Positions 30,783 through 42,581 are shown, counted from the stretch's first letter. The stretch is DNA of 64,000 nucleotides from an uncultured Alphaproteobacteria bacterium (GCA_902521465.1 CABYRL010000005.1:1-64000), one strand, 5' to 3'. Program-made: numbers and translations. Notes: generated by a model not told the origin, from the letters alone.

Positions 30783-31508
30783 TTATTCTTCCCATTTAAA
30801 ACGATCGAAAGATTTAAAAATTTCAAATATTCCTTTTTCCCATTGTTTAGATATGTATTGATAATCGTCATCATTAATTTCAAGAGATTGTTGGTAAACT
30901 ATTTTTGAAAAATTATTTTTATATACAACTAAGTCTATTGGCGGACCAACAGATAAATCTGCTTTCATTGTACTGTCCATACTTATTAAAGCACATCTTG
31001 CTGCATCTCCAAGATAAGTATCTGACTTGACAACTCTGTCTAATATTGGCTTACCATACTTTATTTCTCCAATGACAAGGTAAGGTTTGAATTCACTTGA
31101 TTTAATAAAGTTACCCTGTGGGTAAACCAAATATAATTCTGAATCTTGATCTTTTATATGTCCGCCAACTATAAAAGTTGAACCTAATTCAATAGTCTCT
31201 TGATTAATACCATCTGGTGAGGAATGTTTAACATTTAATCTCCCAATATATTTTGCTATTTCATTTAAATTAAATAAATTATTTAAATTATTCCCATTTT
31301 TATCTTCTTCTAAATCTTTAGTAATCGAATTAAAGACTGCTTGAGAAGTAGCTAAATTTCCTGAAGTTAAAATTATTATATTTCTATCAATGCCTTTATG
31401 GACATACATTTTAGAATAAGAGTTAAAGTTATCTAGGCCTGCATTTGTCCTTCTGTCAGATGCAAAAACCATCCCCTCATTTACTTTTATTCCTACACAG
31501 TAAGTCAC
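30783..31508 (-). CDS. Proteasome-type protease (Anbu family)
   Basis: 241 aa; MTYCVGIKVNEGMVFASDRRTNAGLDNFNSYSKMYVH; Ntn hydrolase N-terminus. Confidence 0.88.
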   Translation of the reverse strand: MTYCVGIKVNEGMVFASDRRTNAGLDNFNSYSKMYVHKGIDRNIIILTSGNLATSQAVFNSITKDLEEDKNGNNLNNLFNLNEIAKYIGRLNVKHSSPDGINQETIELGSTFIVGGHIKDQDSELYLVYPQGNFIKSSEFKPYLVIGEIKYGKPILDRVVKSDTYLGDAARCALISMDSTMKADLSVGPPIDLVVYKNNFSKIVYQQSLEINDDDYQYISKQWEKGIFEIFKSFDRFKWEE

Positions 31509-31613
31509 ATTTTAATTAAATAGCTAATTTTTTAAAAATACAAACGATTATTTACATACCTTCAATCTAAACTATGCATAACTATTAATAGGCATATATT
31601 GTATTTTTAAGCA

Positions 31614-33059
31614 GTGAGCATAAACTGGAGAAATTACAATTCAAAAAATAGCTATGATGAGTATTTAACTCCTGAAAAAAGTCTAAGAAAAGAAGCTAAA
31701 GTAATTTCTAAAATATTAAATAGTTACTCAATCAAAGATTTAGAAAGAATTGAACAAAATTGTCAAAGCACAATAAGCTCTCGTGGCATTAATTTTAAAG
31801 TTTACTCTGCTGATAAAAAAGCTGCAGAGGAAAAAAAATGGCCATTGGATATTATTCCAAGGATTATTCTTAAATCCCAATGGCTTAAGGTAAGAAAAGG
31901 ATTAATACAAAGGTGTAAAGCTTTAAATCTTTTTATAAATGATGTTTATAATCAAAAAAAAATATTCAAAGACAACATTGTTCCAAAAGATTTAGTATTT
32001 AAATCTCAAAATTATCTTAAACAATGTGAGGGTTTTCATCCAAAAAAAAAGATTTGGTCTCATATTTCAGGAATAGATTTAATTAGAAACATTGATGGAA
32101 AATTTTTAGTGCTAGAAGATAACCTTCGTGTTCCTTCAGGTGTTTCATATATGCTTGAAAATAGAATGGTAATGGGGGAAGTGTTTCCTGAATTATTTAC
32201 GCGTTATAGAGTTTCACCGATCAATCACTATTGCAATAGACTCTATCATTGTATGTTAGATGCCATACCATATAAAAAAAATAACCCAACAATGGTTGTA
32301 TTAACGCCAGGAGTTTATAACTCTGCATACTTTGAACATTCATTTTTAGCACAGCAAATGGGAATTGCTCTAGTTGAGGGAAAAGATCTTTATGTCGAAA
32401 ATGACAAAGTTTACGTAAAGACAGTTAAAGGGGGTTTAAGAGTTGATTGTATATATAGAAGGATTGATGATACTTTTTTAGATCCCAAAACATTTTTTAA
32501 AGGTTCTTTGTTAGGCGTAGCGGGTTTATACAAATCTTACAGAAAAGGCAATGTTGGACTTCTAAATGCACCTGGAAGTGGGGTAGCAGATGATAAGGTT
32601 ATATACTCATATGTTCCTAAAATAATTAAATATTATCTAGATGAAGAACCTAAATTAGATCAAGTAGAGACATATTTATGTCACAATAAATCCGAGAGAG
32701 ATCACGTAATATCTAATATTTCAAAAATGATAGTAAAACCAGCTGATGGATCTGGTGGCTATGGAATTATAGTAGGACCTAAATCCTCTAAATCTGAGAG
32801 AGAGGCATATATTAGAAAAATTCTACATAACCCAAGAAACTTTATAGCTCAACCTTTAGAAATATTATCAACTACCCCAACTTTGCAGGGAAATTTAATT
32901 GAACCTCGACATCAAGATTTACGACCATTTATTCTTTCTGGAAGAGAGACATACGTGACTATGGGTGGTTTGACGAGAGTTGCTCTTAAAAAGGGAAGTA
33001 CGATAGTAAATAGCTCACAGGGTGGAGGCTCTAAAGACACTATGATTGTAGAAGATTAA
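31614..33059 (+). CDS. Circularly permuted ATP-grasp protein (DUF404/DUF407 type)
   Basis: 481 aa; LVLEDNLRVPSGVSYMLENR, VVLTPGVYNSAYFEHSFLAQQMG, VKPADGSGGYGI; divergent neighbour of Anbu. Confidence 0.88.
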   Translation: MSINWRNYNSKNSYDEYLTPEKSLRKEAKVISKILNSYSIKDLERIEQNCQSTISSRGINFKVYSADKKAAEEKKWPLDIIPRIILKSQWLKVRKGLIQRCKALNLFINDVYNQKKIFKDNIVPKDLVFKSQNYLKQCEGFHPKKKIWSHISGIDLIRNIDGKFLVLEDNLRVPSGVSYMLENRMVMGEVFPELFTRYRVSPINHYCNRLYHCMLDAIPYKKNNPTMVVLTPGVYNSAYFEHSFLAQQMGIALVEGKDLYVENDKVYVKTVKGGLRVDCIYRRIDDTFLDPKTFFKGSLLGVAGLYKSYRKGNVGLLNAPGSGVADDKVIYSYVPKIIKYYLDEEPKLDQVETYLCHNKSERDHVISNISKMIVKPADGSGGYGIIVGPKSSKSEREAYIRKILHNPRNFIAQPLEILSTTPTLQGNLIEPRHQDLRPFILSGRETYVTMGGLTRVALKKGSTIVNSSQGGGSKDTMIVED

Positions 33060-33062
33060 ATT

Positions 33063-34499
33063 TTATATCTTTTGCTTTACAACTATAGTCTGATTTAAAT
33101 TTTCAACCTCAAATAGTTCCTCATCCCCATTAGTCCATTTAATTTTAATCTTAAACTCATTTTCATTATCTCTAATTCCATAATGAGCAACTGGCTCCAT
33201 TTGACACAGATAACCTGATCCGGCATCGATTGTTTTAGAATGAGTTCTTTCATTTGTGTATAAAGTTACAGTCGCCCCTCTAGCTGGTGCACTATGAACA
33301 TTTAAAGGTCTAATTCTTAAAAAAGATCTTTTCTCATCATTGTGGTATTTAAATAGTGTCAATGGTTGAGCACCAGACTCACCATGTGATAAAAGAAGCT
33401 CTAGCACTCCATCATTATCAATATCTGCAACTGCTGCTCCCGTTCCAAGTCCATTTGGCTCTAGAGCTTGCTCTAGTTTAATTTCTTCAAAAACACCGTT
33501 TTCAATTATTTTATAAAGTCTATTTGGTTCTCCTATGTTATTTAGAAATACCTCATCATAACCATCATTATCAAAATCTGCAGAAATTACTGTTCTAATT
33601 TTTGATGGCTCATCAAAGTTAGAGTTAGCAATGTTTTTAAATTTATCGTTATCTAAAACGTAGGCTCTATTAAAACCTTCCCAATTACCGTTTAGAATAT
33701 CAAGTCTTCCTCGATAAAGGATGTCAGATAATGCTGTTCCTCTTCCATTTTGGTAAATATCTTTGACATTCATTTGACTAGCGACATCTGAATACTTTCC
33801 ATTTTGATTTAGATAAAGAAAATTAGGACCTCTTTCATTAGCCGCAAATACATCTATTTGCTCTGATAAGATATGACCAGCAACTACAGCTCTACCTCCT
33901 GTAACTTTATCAAGTCCCAGGCTTGTAGCTAGATCCACAACTCTATTATCAATGAACTCATAAAATCTTGTTGGACCACCATAATTTGCAACATAAATAC
34001 CATAATTTCCATTACCAACTCTGTCGACACAAACTACTGATCTTCCTGCTGTTAAATTCAATTCACTTTGATTAATTTCTTTTTCGAATAAGTCCTCTAT
34101 TGCATTCTGTGAATTTATTAAAAGCCTGTCTGAGTACATTTTCATGCCACTGTAGGTATCAGTGTTAAGAAAATAAATTTCCTCAAGACCATCTTTATCT
34201 ATATCACATGCAGCAACACCAATTGTAGACCTCTCAGGGTCAGAAAAAATATTATCAGTAATTTTATTTTCAAGTCTTTCTCCGTTAAAACCTAAAGCTA
34301 GATTACTAAATCTAAATCCTGTAACTATAAATTCGTCATTACCATCATTATCAAAATCGGTTACAGCCACCCCGTAACTTAGTCTAGCACTTTGATCAGG
34401 TAATAAATTACTTATATTTTTGAAAAAGCTTTTTTCTGCATATACATTCATAGAATAAAAAATAAATAAAAATAAAAACGGAATTTTATAAAATTTCAT
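33063..34499 (-). CDS. Secreted FG-GAP/VCBS repeat protein with ASPIC/UnbV-like C-terminus
   Basis: 478 aa; signal peptide; repeated DFDNDGNDE/DIDKDGLEE/DIDNDGVLE motifs. Confidence 0.85.
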   Translation of the reverse strand: MKFYKIPFLFLFIFYSMNVYAEKSFFKNISNLLPDQSARLSYGVAVTDFDNDGNDEFIVTGFRFSNLALGFNGERLENKITDNIFSDPERSTIGVAACDIDKDGLEEIYFLNTDTYSGMKMYSDRLLINSQNAIEDLFEKEINQSELNLTAGRSVVCVDRVGNGNYGIYVANYGGPTRFYEFIDNRVVDLATSLGLDKVTGGRAVVAGHILSEQIDVFAANERGPNFLYLNQNGKYSDVASQMNVKDIYQNGRGTALSDILYRGRLDILNGNWEGFNRAYVLDNDKFKNIANSNFDEPSKIRTVISADFDNDGYDEVFLNNIGEPNRLYKIIENGVFEEIKLEQALEPNGLGTGAAVADIDNDGVLELLLSHGESGAQPLTLFKYHNDEKRSFLRIRPLNVHSAPARGATVTLYTNERTHSKTIDAGSGYLCQMEPVAHYGIRDNENEFKIKIKWTNGDEELFEVENLNQTIVVKQKI

Positions 34500-34542
34500 A
34501 TAATTAATACTATTTTTTTGATGATCTAGATTTAGATATGAT

Positions 34543-35292
34543 TTGTACCACTATCAAGTGTACATAAAATTTATAACTTTTATTAATAATAATATCATTT
34601 TAGCTGTTATCACTATTTTACTTGCATTGATTGTTAATAAAAATTCTTACTCTACTGAAATTACAAAAAATGAAGCTTACTACTATGATACACTTGCCGA
34701 AAACTGGATTAATATATTTCCAGATGGGAATAGGAATGCCGCAGGACCAAAGTTTTTTAAATATCTTATAGATCAAGACCTTAGTTTTGACGATTTTGTT
34801 GAATTCAATAAAAGATATTGCCCAGTATCTGGTTCATTGATAGCTCCTGGATCTGAGCCTGCATTTATAAGTATGAACGAGGTCGACTCGGATAATAAAG
34901 TATGTGGTGATATGTATCGCTGTTGTTGGCCATGTGTTTGTGATTCAATGAAATATGCAAAAGCTATGGAAATATCACATAAATTTCAAGGTATTGAAGA
35001 AAAATTTACTGTTATGACTATTGATAACCCCTGTGGTAAAGAGGAATTTCCACTTGAGGTAAATCGAGATTATTTTTGTATTGGCGAAAAGATGAATTTA
35101 GATCAAGTCTTTGCAGTTGATCAAAAAATGATAATTGGCTTATTGCACAAACCAACTAGTTGTAATAGCAGTGATCTTTTAGCAATTAACAACCACCCTG
35201 TAGTTGGGCAACAATGTAAGATTAGAAACTCTACTAAAGAAGAGGAACTTATTTCTGGGATGGGTGATATATTTATAAAGCTATCCAAATAA
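34543..35292 (+). CDS. Secreted/membrane-anchored Cys-containing hypothetical protein
   Basis: 249 aa; N-terminal TM; CGDMYRCCWPCVCD motif. Confidence 0.55.
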   Translation: MYHYQVYIKFITFINNNIILAVITILLALIVNKNSYSTEITKNEAYYYDTLAENWINIFPDGNRNAAGPKFFKYLIDQDLSFDDFVEFNKRYCPVSGSLIAPGSEPAFISMNEVDSDNKVCGDMYRCCWPCVCDSMKYAKAMEISHKFQGIEEKFTVMTIDNPCGKEEFPLEVNRDYFCIGEKMNLDQVFAVDQKMIIGLLHKPTSCNSSDLLAINNHPVVGQQCKIRNSTKEEELISGMGDIFIKLSK

Positions 35293-35487
35293 CTGTACAA
35301 AAAAATTAATTTTTTAAAGCATAATCACCGTATATAATTGTATTACTACTTTTTAGTCTATATTTTTTTACAATTCTTACTGACTTGTATTTATTTCTCA
35401 GTTTTCTTAACTCTATAGAGGCCTCTTTTCTGTATTTTTTATTTTTCCACCAAGATGAATTACCAATCTCTAAAGTAATTATTTTAA

Positions 35488-35919
35488 TCATTTAAAAATA
35501 ATAAATATTAAAAAAATATACCTAGATGTTTTTGAGATACTAATAAGAAGTAAAAAAGTGAAAAACTTTACTCTTAATATTCCTGCTACTATAGTAAGAG
35601 GATCTCCAATGATTGGTACCCATGCCAATAATAATGACCAAATGCCATATTTTTTAAAATAAATTTCACCTTTTGCAATTTGCCTCTCATTGGCTGGGAA
35701 CCACTTCTTATCTTTAAAAATTAATATTTTTTTTCCTAAATACCAATTAACTGATGATCCAAGAATATTTCCAAAACTTGCAATAACCAAAAGTAAATAT
35801 TTATCAAATGAGTCTGTTAATAGCATTGTCGATAAAACTAATTCAGAGGAGAGCGGGAGAATTGTAGCTGCTAAAAAACTTATTATAAATAATTGAAAAT
35901 ATGAAATTAATATTATCAC
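35488..35919 (-). CDS. DedA/VTT-domain membrane protein (YqaA-like)
   Basis: 143 aa; FGNILGSSVNWYLGK, WVPIIGDPLTIVAGILR. Confidence 0.75.
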   Translation of the reverse strand: MIILISYFQLFIISFLAATILPLSSELVLSTMLLTDSFDKYLLLVIASFGNILGSSVNWYLGKKILIFKDKKWFPANERQIAKGEIYFKKYGIWSLLLAWVPIIGDPLTIVAGILRVKFFTFLLLISISKTSRYIFLIFIIFK

Positions 35920-35930
35920 ATTACTAACAT

Positions 35931-36344
35931 TTAAATATAAGTTTCAGCTTTTAAAATATCTAATATTAACATAAAGGTAAAATAACCTGCATTTATGAAT
36001 ACGATAAAACTAAACATATAAACAATCTCTTTAGAAACATTTTCACTTACAAAATTAGGGAAAAAATATTTTCCAAGAAGAAAACTTATTTCTGAATATA
36101 TTATTGTTATTGTAGCTGCTATAAAAAGAACGTAAGTAAATTTACCAAAAAAATTGACAACAAATAAGCTAGCAAAAGCAATAAATAATAAAAAAAGAGA
36201 AGAATATATTGATAAATTTGAAACTGTTAATTTTTTTTTATAAATTTTTCTTGTTAAAAGTAGAATAAAAAAAATTATTGTTAAAATAATCGAAACTATA
36301 AAAACCTTCGTGTTATAAAGAGAGTCTGTAAAAAAAAGTTCCAA
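35931..36344 (-). CDS. Membrane protein, unknown function
   Basis: 137 aa, multiple TM segments. Confidence 0.5.
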   Translation of the reverse strand: MELFFTDSLYNTKVFIVSIILTIIFFILLLTRKIYKKKLTVSNLSIYSSLFLLFIAFASLFVVNFFGKFTYVLFIAATITIIYSEISFLLGKYFFPNFVSENVSKEIVYMFSFIVFINAGYFTFMLILDILKAETYI

Positions 36345-36475
36345 AAATTATTTTTTTCTAATTTTTCTGATAGTCATTATTGAGAGGAACAATACAAAGA
36401 ATATTAAAGCAAATGCTCCAATTAAAAATATCCATTTCATAAATTAATTATACAAATTTTGCTTTAAGTTGAAAG

Positions 36476-39055
36476 TTATGATCTCAAAACCCTAAGGTTT
36501 TTATTAGCAATTACTAATCCGTATTTATCTTTAGTGAAAATTAATTTATCTTCAATATTCTCGCCTATATCTAAAATTACCTCTGATAAGGGGTTTAAAA
36601 CTTCATCTTGTAACAATCTTTTCAAAGGTCTGGCCCCAAATAACGGATCAAAACCTTTTTCTTTCAAGTAGTTAAAGGCTTCATCAGTAAAACCAATTGA
36701 AATACCTTTTGAAGAGATTCTTTGTTCAATTAATTGAATTTGGTTATTTAAAATCGCACTAATATTTCCTTTTGATAATTTGTTAAAGAGTATTATGTCA
36801 TCAATTCTATTTAAAAATTCTAGTCGAAAATGATTTTTAAGCTCTTCAAGGGCTAAGTTCTTTTTTGTTGTATAGTCAAAATTTTCATCAATAGGAATTT
36901 GTGAGCCAATGTTAGAAGTCATAATGATAAGGGTATTTTTAAAATTTACTATTTTTCCTTTTGAGTCTGTTAACCTACCATCATCTAAAATTTGCAGTAG
37001 AATATTAAATACATCAGGGTGCGCTTTTTCAATTTCATCAAATAAAATTACTTGGTAGGGGCGTCTGCGAACAGAGTCAGTTAACTTCCCACCATCATCG
37101 TAACCAACATAACCTGGAGGAGATCCAATAAGCTTACTAACTGAGTGTTTTTCCATATACTCGGACATGTCAAGTCTTAGCATTTGCTTTTCGTTATCAA
37201 AAACATACTCTGCTAGTGCTTTTGATAATTCAGTTTTTCCTACACCAGTTGGGCCTAAAAAAAGGAAGGACCCCAAAGGTTTATCAGGATCTTGAAGACC
37301 TGCTTTTGAAATCTTAATTGCCTTAGACACTTTCTCAATAGCATCTTGTTGCCCAATAACTCTTTTTTCTAACAGTTTTTCTATGTTTATTAACTTATCT
37401 TTTTCGCCTCCGATAAGTTTTTCTAAAGGTATACCCGTCCATTTTGATACCACACTTGCGATATCTTCAGCATTAATCACTTCATTTATTATTGTAGCCT
37501 GCTCTTTTTTATTCAATTCTTCATACTCTTTTTGAAGACTAGGGAGCAAGCCATACATGATTTCACTTGCTTTTGTTAAATCACCACTTCTTTGAGCACC
37601 CTCGAGGTCTTCTTTTGCTTGATCAATTCGTTCATTTAAATTTCTTTTTGTATCTAGTATCTTTTTTTCTGACTCCCAAGTGCTATTGAGTATATTTAGT
37701 TTTTCTTGAATATCTGATATTTGACTTTCAATTTTTTCATTTTTTTTCTCATCTTTTTCATTATCTTTTGAAAGAACGTTTTTTTCCATCTGTAGTTTAA
37801 TAAGATCTCTGTCAAGCTGGTCTATTTCCTCAGGTTTACTGTCAATTTCCATTTTAACTTTACTTGCTGCCTCATCCATTAAATCAATCGCTTTATCAGG
37901 CAAAAAACGATCAGTTATATATCGATCAGATAATTGAACTGATGATAAAATAGCCTCATCACTAATTCTTATTCCATGATGGATTTCATATTTTTCTTTT
38001 AGACCTCTTAAAATAGCAACAGCATCCGTCGAAGAGGGCTCATTAACAAAAACTGGTTGAAAACGTCTAGTTAAAGCTGCATCTTTCTCAAAATATTTTT
38101 TATACTCATCTAAAGTTGTTGCACCAACGCAATGTAATTCACCTCTAGCTAATGCTGGCTTTAACATGTTGGATGCATCCATAGCTCCATCTGTCTTTCC
38201 AGCACCAACAAGCGTATGAATTTCATCTATAAATAAAATAATTGAACCATTTTGTTTATGAATTTCTTTTAAAACGTTTTGAAGTCTTTCTTCAAATTCT
38301 CCACGATACTTGGCACCAGCAAGCAATAATCCAAGATCAAGAATACGAATAACTTTATTTTCTAATGAGCGTGGAACATCTTTATTTGTTATTCTCTGTG
38401 CTAAACCCTCTATCAATGCAGTTTTGCCTACACCAGGGTCTCCAATTAATATTGGATTATTTTTAGTTCTCCTTGATAAAACTTGAATAGTTCTTCTAAT
38501 TTCCTCATCTCTTCCAATAACCGGATCTAACTCTCTTTTTTGTGCCTTTTGAGTAACATTGATTGTATACTTTTCTAAAGCGTTAAAATTATCATCAGAA
38601 TTTTCGCTTTCAGATTTTCCATCTTTTCTAAACTCTTGAATTTTTGTTTTAACTAATCCAAGACTTAGCCCATTTTTTTTTAATATTTTTTCAATTTGGT
38701 CATCTGATTTTATACAACTTAAAAATAAAGAGTCGATCGATACAAAACTATCTTGATTAGACTTTGCAATTTTTTCTGCATCTTCAAAAAGACTCAATAA
38801 TTTAGGATCAGCATAAATTTGACTACTGTTTGAGTTATTTACTTGTTCTTTAGATAATATTTCAGAAATAGTTGTTTTAATTATACCGGTGTTAATTTTC
38901 TCAAAAATTTTGTTAATTAATTCATGATTGGAATTTAATAATTCATTAAAAATATGAATAGGGGCAATTTTTTGATGTTTTTTACTTAATGCTAAATTTT
39001 GTGCAGAATTAATAATTTTTTTTGAACTATTAGTATATTTTTCAAAATTCATCAT
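36476..39055 (-). CDS. clpB: ATP-dependent chaperone ClpB
   Basis: 859 aa; two AAA modules ([32 protein letters not shown]) and middle coiled-coil. Confidence 0.98.
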   Translation of the reverse strand: MMNFEKYTNSSKKIINSAQNLALSKKHQKIAPIHIFNELLNSNHELINKIFEKINTGIIKTTISEILSKEQVNNSNSSQIYADPKLLSLFEDAEKIAKSNQDSFVSIDSLFLSCIKSDDQIEKILKKNGLSLGLVKTKIQEFRKDGKSESENSDDNFNALEKYTINVTQKAQKRELDPVIGRDEEIRRTIQVLSRRTKNNPILIGDPGVGKTALIEGLAQRITNKDVPRSLENKVIRILDLGLLLAGAKYRGEFEERLQNVLKEIHKQNGSIILFIDEIHTLVGAGKTDGAMDASNMLKPALARGELHCVGATTLDEYKKYFEKDAALTRRFQPVFVNEPSSTDAVAILRGLKEKYEIHHGIRISDEAILSSVQLSDRYITDRFLPDKAIDLMDEAASKVKMEIDSKPEEIDQLDRDLIKLQMEKNVLSKDNEKDEKKNEKIESQISDIQEKLNILNSTWESEKKILDTKRNLNERIDQAKEDLEGAQRSGDLTKASEIMYGLLPSLQKEYEELNKKEQATIINEVINAEDIASVVSKWTGIPLEKLIGGEKDKLINIEKLLEKRVIGQQDAIEKVSKAIKISKAGLQDPDKPLGSFLFLGPTGVGKTELSKALAEYVFDNEKQMLRLDMSEYMEKHSVSKLIGSPPGYVGYDDGGKLTDSVRRRPYQVILFDEIEKAHPDVFNILLQILDDGRLTDSKGKIVNFKNTLIIMTSNIGSQIPIDENFDYTTKKNLALEELKNHFRLEFLNRIDDIILFNKLSKGNISAILNNQIQLIEQRISSKGISIGFTDEAFNYLKEKGFDPLFGARPLKRLLQDEVLNPLSEVILDIGENIEDKLIFTKDKYGLVIANKNLRVLRS

Positions 39056-39077
39056 ATAATTTATTTGGTAATAATTT

Positions 39078-39185
39078 ATGAAGAAACAAGACCTAACAAA
39101 AAAAAATTTTGAACAACAAAAAAAAGATAAATTAGCTCAAAAATTAAGAGAAAATCTAAAAAAAAGAAAAAAAATTAAGAAATAA
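39078..39185 (+). CDS. Small basic protein upstream of murA
   Basis: MKKQDLTKKNFEQQKKDKLAQKLRENLKKRKKIKK*; ends 3 bp before the murA start; absent from the ORF track. Confidence 0.55.
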   Translation: MKKQDLTKKNFEQQKKDKLAQKLRENLKKRKKIKK

Positions 39186-39188
39186 ATA

Positions 39189-40445
39189 ATGCAAACGGTA
39201 GTTATAAAAGGTCCTTCAACCTTGAGAGGGCAAATAAAAATCTCTGGTTCAAAAAATGCTTCTTTGCCTATTATCATTTCGACTCTCTTGGCAAAAGATG
39301 AGTGTCTCATTCATAATGTACCTAACCTTAGAGATACAAGATTTTTAATCTCTATTTTAAAAGATTTAGGTTGTGATATTGATTTTCAAAAAAACACTCT
39401 ATTTGTTAAAAGTTCTGCCATTACAAAAAAATCAGCTGATTACGAATATGTTCGTCAAATGAGAGCATCGATTGTTATTTTAGGACCTGCGATTTCAAGA
39501 TATAAAAAATTTAAAATAGCTCTTCCTGGTGGTTGCTCAATTGGCACTAGAGGTATTGATTTGCACTTAAATGCTCTAAAGTTAATGGGTGTAAAAATCT
39601 CAATAAAAAATGGTTATGTAATAGCTGAGAGAAAAAAAAATAATTTAAACTCAATTGACCATAAATTTCCAAAAATTAGCGTAGGTGCAACACAAAATAT
39701 TTTAATGGCAGCTAGTCTTGCTAGTGGAAAAAGTACATTAAAAAATTGTGCCATCGAGCCCGAAGTCATAGATTTAATTAATTTTCTGAATAAATGTGGT
39801 GCACTTATAAAAGTAAAAAATAGGACAATTACAGTTAGAGGTGTAGAAGAATTAAAACTTCAGGATTATAAAGTAATACCTGACAGAATAGAAGCTGGTT
39901 CATATATTTTAGCAACTATGGCAACAAAAGGGAGACTCAAATTGAATAACTTCAATCCAAAAGACCTAGCTCTTCCTTTGAAAGTTTACAAAGAAATGGG
40001 TCTAAAAATAAAAAAGCTATCTAATTCCTCTTATGAAATTTACTGTAAAAAACTTAAATCAATAAAAAAAATTTCTACTAAAGAATTCCCAGGATACCCT
40101 ACAGATTTACAGGCTCAGCTAATAGCAACACAACTTAAGTCTGGTTTAAAGTCGAAAGTAGTCGAAAATATATTTGAAAATAGATTTATCCATATACCAG
40201 AGCTAAGAAGATTTGGTGCCAATTTATCAATTAAAGGAAAAACAGTAACAATTGATAAAACATCTGATTTACAGGGTGCAGAGGTCATGGCGACAGATAT
40301 AAGGGCTAGTTTTTCTCTTATAATTGCAGCAATGATGTCTAAGGGAAAAACTGTAATAAATAGAATTTACCACCTTGATAGAGGATATGAAGATTTTGAT
40401 TTAAAATTAAAAAAATGTGGCGTAAATATTATTAGAAAAAAATGA
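39189..40445 (+). CDS. murA: UDP-N-acetylglucosamine 1-carboxyvinyltransferase
   Basis: 418 aa; ISGSKNASLPIIISTLL, YPTDLQAQ. Confidence 0.96.
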   Translation: MQTVVIKGPSTLRGQIKISGSKNASLPIIISTLLAKDECLIHNVPNLRDTRFLISILKDLGCDIDFQKNTLFVKSSAITKKSADYEYVRQMRASIVILGPAISRYKKFKIALPGGCSIGTRGIDLHLNALKLMGVKISIKNGYVIAERKKNNLNSIDHKFPKISVGATQNILMAASLASGKSTLKNCAIEPEVIDLINFLNKCGALIKVKNRTITVRGVEELKLQDYKVIPDRIEAGSYILATMATKGRLKLNNFNPKDLALPLKVYKEMGLKIKKLSNSSYEIYCKKLKSIKKISTKEFPGYPTDLQAQLIATQLKSGLKSKVVENIFENRFIHIPELRRFGANLSIKGKTVTIDKTSDLQGAEVMATDIRASFSLIIAAMMSKGKTVINRIYHLDRGYEDFDLKLKKCGVNIIRKK

Positions 40446-41077
40446 AAAATCAAAATTTAATAATTGCCTGCCCTAAAGGGAGGTTAGAAGAAAAAGTTGT
40501 AAAATTTCTATCAGACAAAGGCTTAAGAATCGAAGAAGCTTTCTTCAACGATAGTGTTAGAAAATTAACTTTTGATACAAATCTTAACGAGATAAAAGTA
40601 ATAAAGTTAAAACCATCTGATATTCGATCATATATTATGCTAGGTGCAGCTGATATTGGATTTGTTGGATATGACGAGATTCTTGAAAACAGCTCAGAAA
40701 ATATTGTTCTTTTAAAAAAAACTAATATAGGAAAGTGTAGAATATCAATAGCTTCAAATAAGAAAAAAATTAATTTTTCGGAAAAGAAAATTTTTAAAGT
40801 TGCAACAAAATTTAAAAATATCTCTGAAAATTATTTTAAAGATTTAAATATACAGACTGAAACAATAAAATTAAACGGTTCTATCGAACTTGCTGTAAAA
40901 TATGGAATAGCTGATTTTATCTTAGATTTAGTTCAATCAGGTAAGACATTAAAAGACAATCAGCTTTATGAAAATGTAGTAATAAACAATAACATTTCAA
41001 CTGTAATAATTAGTAGCTATTTTGCATACGATTTAAAAAAAAAATTTATTAAAAAACTTTTAATGCAAGGTTTATAA
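40442..41077 (+). CDS. hisG: ATP phosphoribosyltransferase (short form)
   Basis: 211 aa; ACPKGRLEEK, GAADIGFVGYDEI, GIADFILDLVQSGKTL. Confidence 0.93.
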   Translation: MKNQNLIIACPKGRLEEKVVKFLSDKGLRIEEAFFNDSVRKLTFDTNLNEIKVIKLKPSDIRSYIMLGAADIGFVGYDEILENSSENIVLLKKTNIGKCRISIASNKKKINFSEKKIFKVATKFKNISENYFKDLNIQTETIKLNGSIELAVKYGIADFILDLVQSGKTLKDNQLYENVVINNNISTVIISSYFAYDLKKKFIKKLLMQGL

Positions 41078-42348
41078 TGAAGTTTGTAAATAAAAAATGG
41101 ATTTATGATCATCTCAACTCATATGTCAATACAAATTCTAATGTAAGTTTTACTGTAAAAAAAATTATACAGGACATAAAAAAAAATAAGGATTTGGCTT
41201 TATTAAAGTATGTTAAAAAGTTTGAGAACAAAAAAGCAAATTTAAAAAGTATCATAATTCCAAAAAAAACTTTAAAAGAAGCTTATAATTCTCTTTCAAA
41301 TGAAAGTAAAAAGTCTCTTAAATTAGCTTACAAAAGAATTTTTTATTACCACTCAAAACAAAAAAAATCTTCATATTCTTTCAAAGATCAACTCGACTCA
41401 AAGTTTTACATTGAATGGAAACCAATTGAAAATGTTGGTTTATACATCCCTGGTGGGTTAGCCTCTTATCCCTCAACTGTTCTTATGACAGCTATACCTG
41501 CAAAAATAGCCAAGGTGCCAAATATTATGATTTGCGTTCCCTCTCAAAATGGACAAACATCAAAATTAACTCTTGCAGCTGCATATTTATGTGGTGCAAA
41601 TGTTGTTTACAATATTGGTGGTGCTCAAGCTATCGCAGCTCTCGCTTTTGGCACAAAAATTATAAAAAAGGCGGATAAAGTATTTGGCCCAGGAAATCAA
41701 TACGTTGCTGAAGCAAAAAAACAATTATTTGGAGTTATAGGAATAGATCTACCAGCTGGTCCATCTGAGGTACTAGTCATTGCTAATTATAATTCTAATC
41801 CTATTTGGATAGCCTACGATGTTCTCGCCCAAGGTGAACATGACCCTAATGCAAAAACGTATGTTTTATCTAAATCCAAAAATATTTTAATTAAAGTTAA
41901 AAATGAACTAAAACGAATAATGGAAGAGATAAAATTAAAAAATGTCGATCAATCTATAAAAAATAATTGCAGTTTAATTTTAGCTAAGAGTCAAAAAGAA
42001 ATATATGAAATTTCAAATCTTATTGCTCCAGAGCACCTTCATATTCATGATAAATTTAATAAAAATATATTAAAAAATATAAAAAATGCAGGATCTGTAT
42101 TTTTAGGTGAAAAATCCCCTGTAGCTTTGGGAGATTATACAATTGGAACAAATCACGTGTTACCTACAGATCAAACTGCAAAATTTTCATCTGGTTTGAG
42201 TGTTGATGATTTCACAAAAAAAACAGTTTTCATTGATCCTGGAAAAAAAACTCTTAAGAAAATAGCAAATCACACAATTAATCTTGCAAGACAAGAGGGT
42301 CTGGAGGCACATGCTTTATCAGTTGAAATTAGAAAGATCAAACCATAA
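41077..42348 (+). CDS. hisD: Histidinol dehydrogenase
   Basis: 423 aa; [35 protein letters not shown]. Confidence 0.96.
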   Translation: MKFVNKKWIYDHLNSYVNTNSNVSFTVKKIIQDIKKNKDLALLKYVKKFENKKANLKSIIIPKKTLKEAYNSLSNESKKSLKLAYKRIFYYHSKQKKSSYSFKDQLDSKFYIEWKPIENVGLYIPGGLASYPSTVLMTAIPAKIAKVPNIMICVPSQNGQTSKLTLAAAYLCGANVVYNIGGAQAIAALAFGTKIIKKADKVFGPGNQYVAEAKKQLFGVIGIDLPAGPSEVLVIANYNSNPIWIAYDVLAQGEHDPNAKTYVLSKSKNILIKVKNELKRIMEEIKLKNVDQSIKNNCSLILAKSQKEIYEISNLIAPEHLHIHDKFNKNILKNIKNAGSVFLGEKSPVALGDYTIGTNHVLPTDQTAKFSSGLSVDDFTKKTVFIDPGKKTLKKIANHTINLARQEGLEAHALSVEIRKIKP

Positions 42349-42359
42349 AATACAATAAT

Positions 42360-42581
42360 ATGTCCAAAGAAGATGCAATAGAATTTCAAGGTGTAGTTTC
42401 TGAGCTACTTCCAAATGCTATGTTTAAAGTTAAGCTAGATAATGACCATGAAGTCATAGCCCATACATCTGGAAAAATGAGGAAGAATAGAATTAGAGTA
42501 CTCGCAGGAGACCGAGTAACAGTTGAAATGACACCATATGATTTAACTAAGGGCAGAATAACATTTAGGTCTAAGAACTAA
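42360..42581 (+). CDS. infA: Translation initiation factor IF-1
   Basis: 73 aa; [46 protein letters not shown]. Confidence 0.97.
   Translation: MSKEDAIEFQGVVSELLPNAMFKVKLDNDHEVIAHTSGKMRKNRIRVLAGDRVTVEMTPYDLTKGRITFRSKN

Noticed and set aside
40442-41077. Short HisG without adjacent hisZ as unusual
   Set aside because: HisZ can be encoded elsewhere; the window cannot address its absence.
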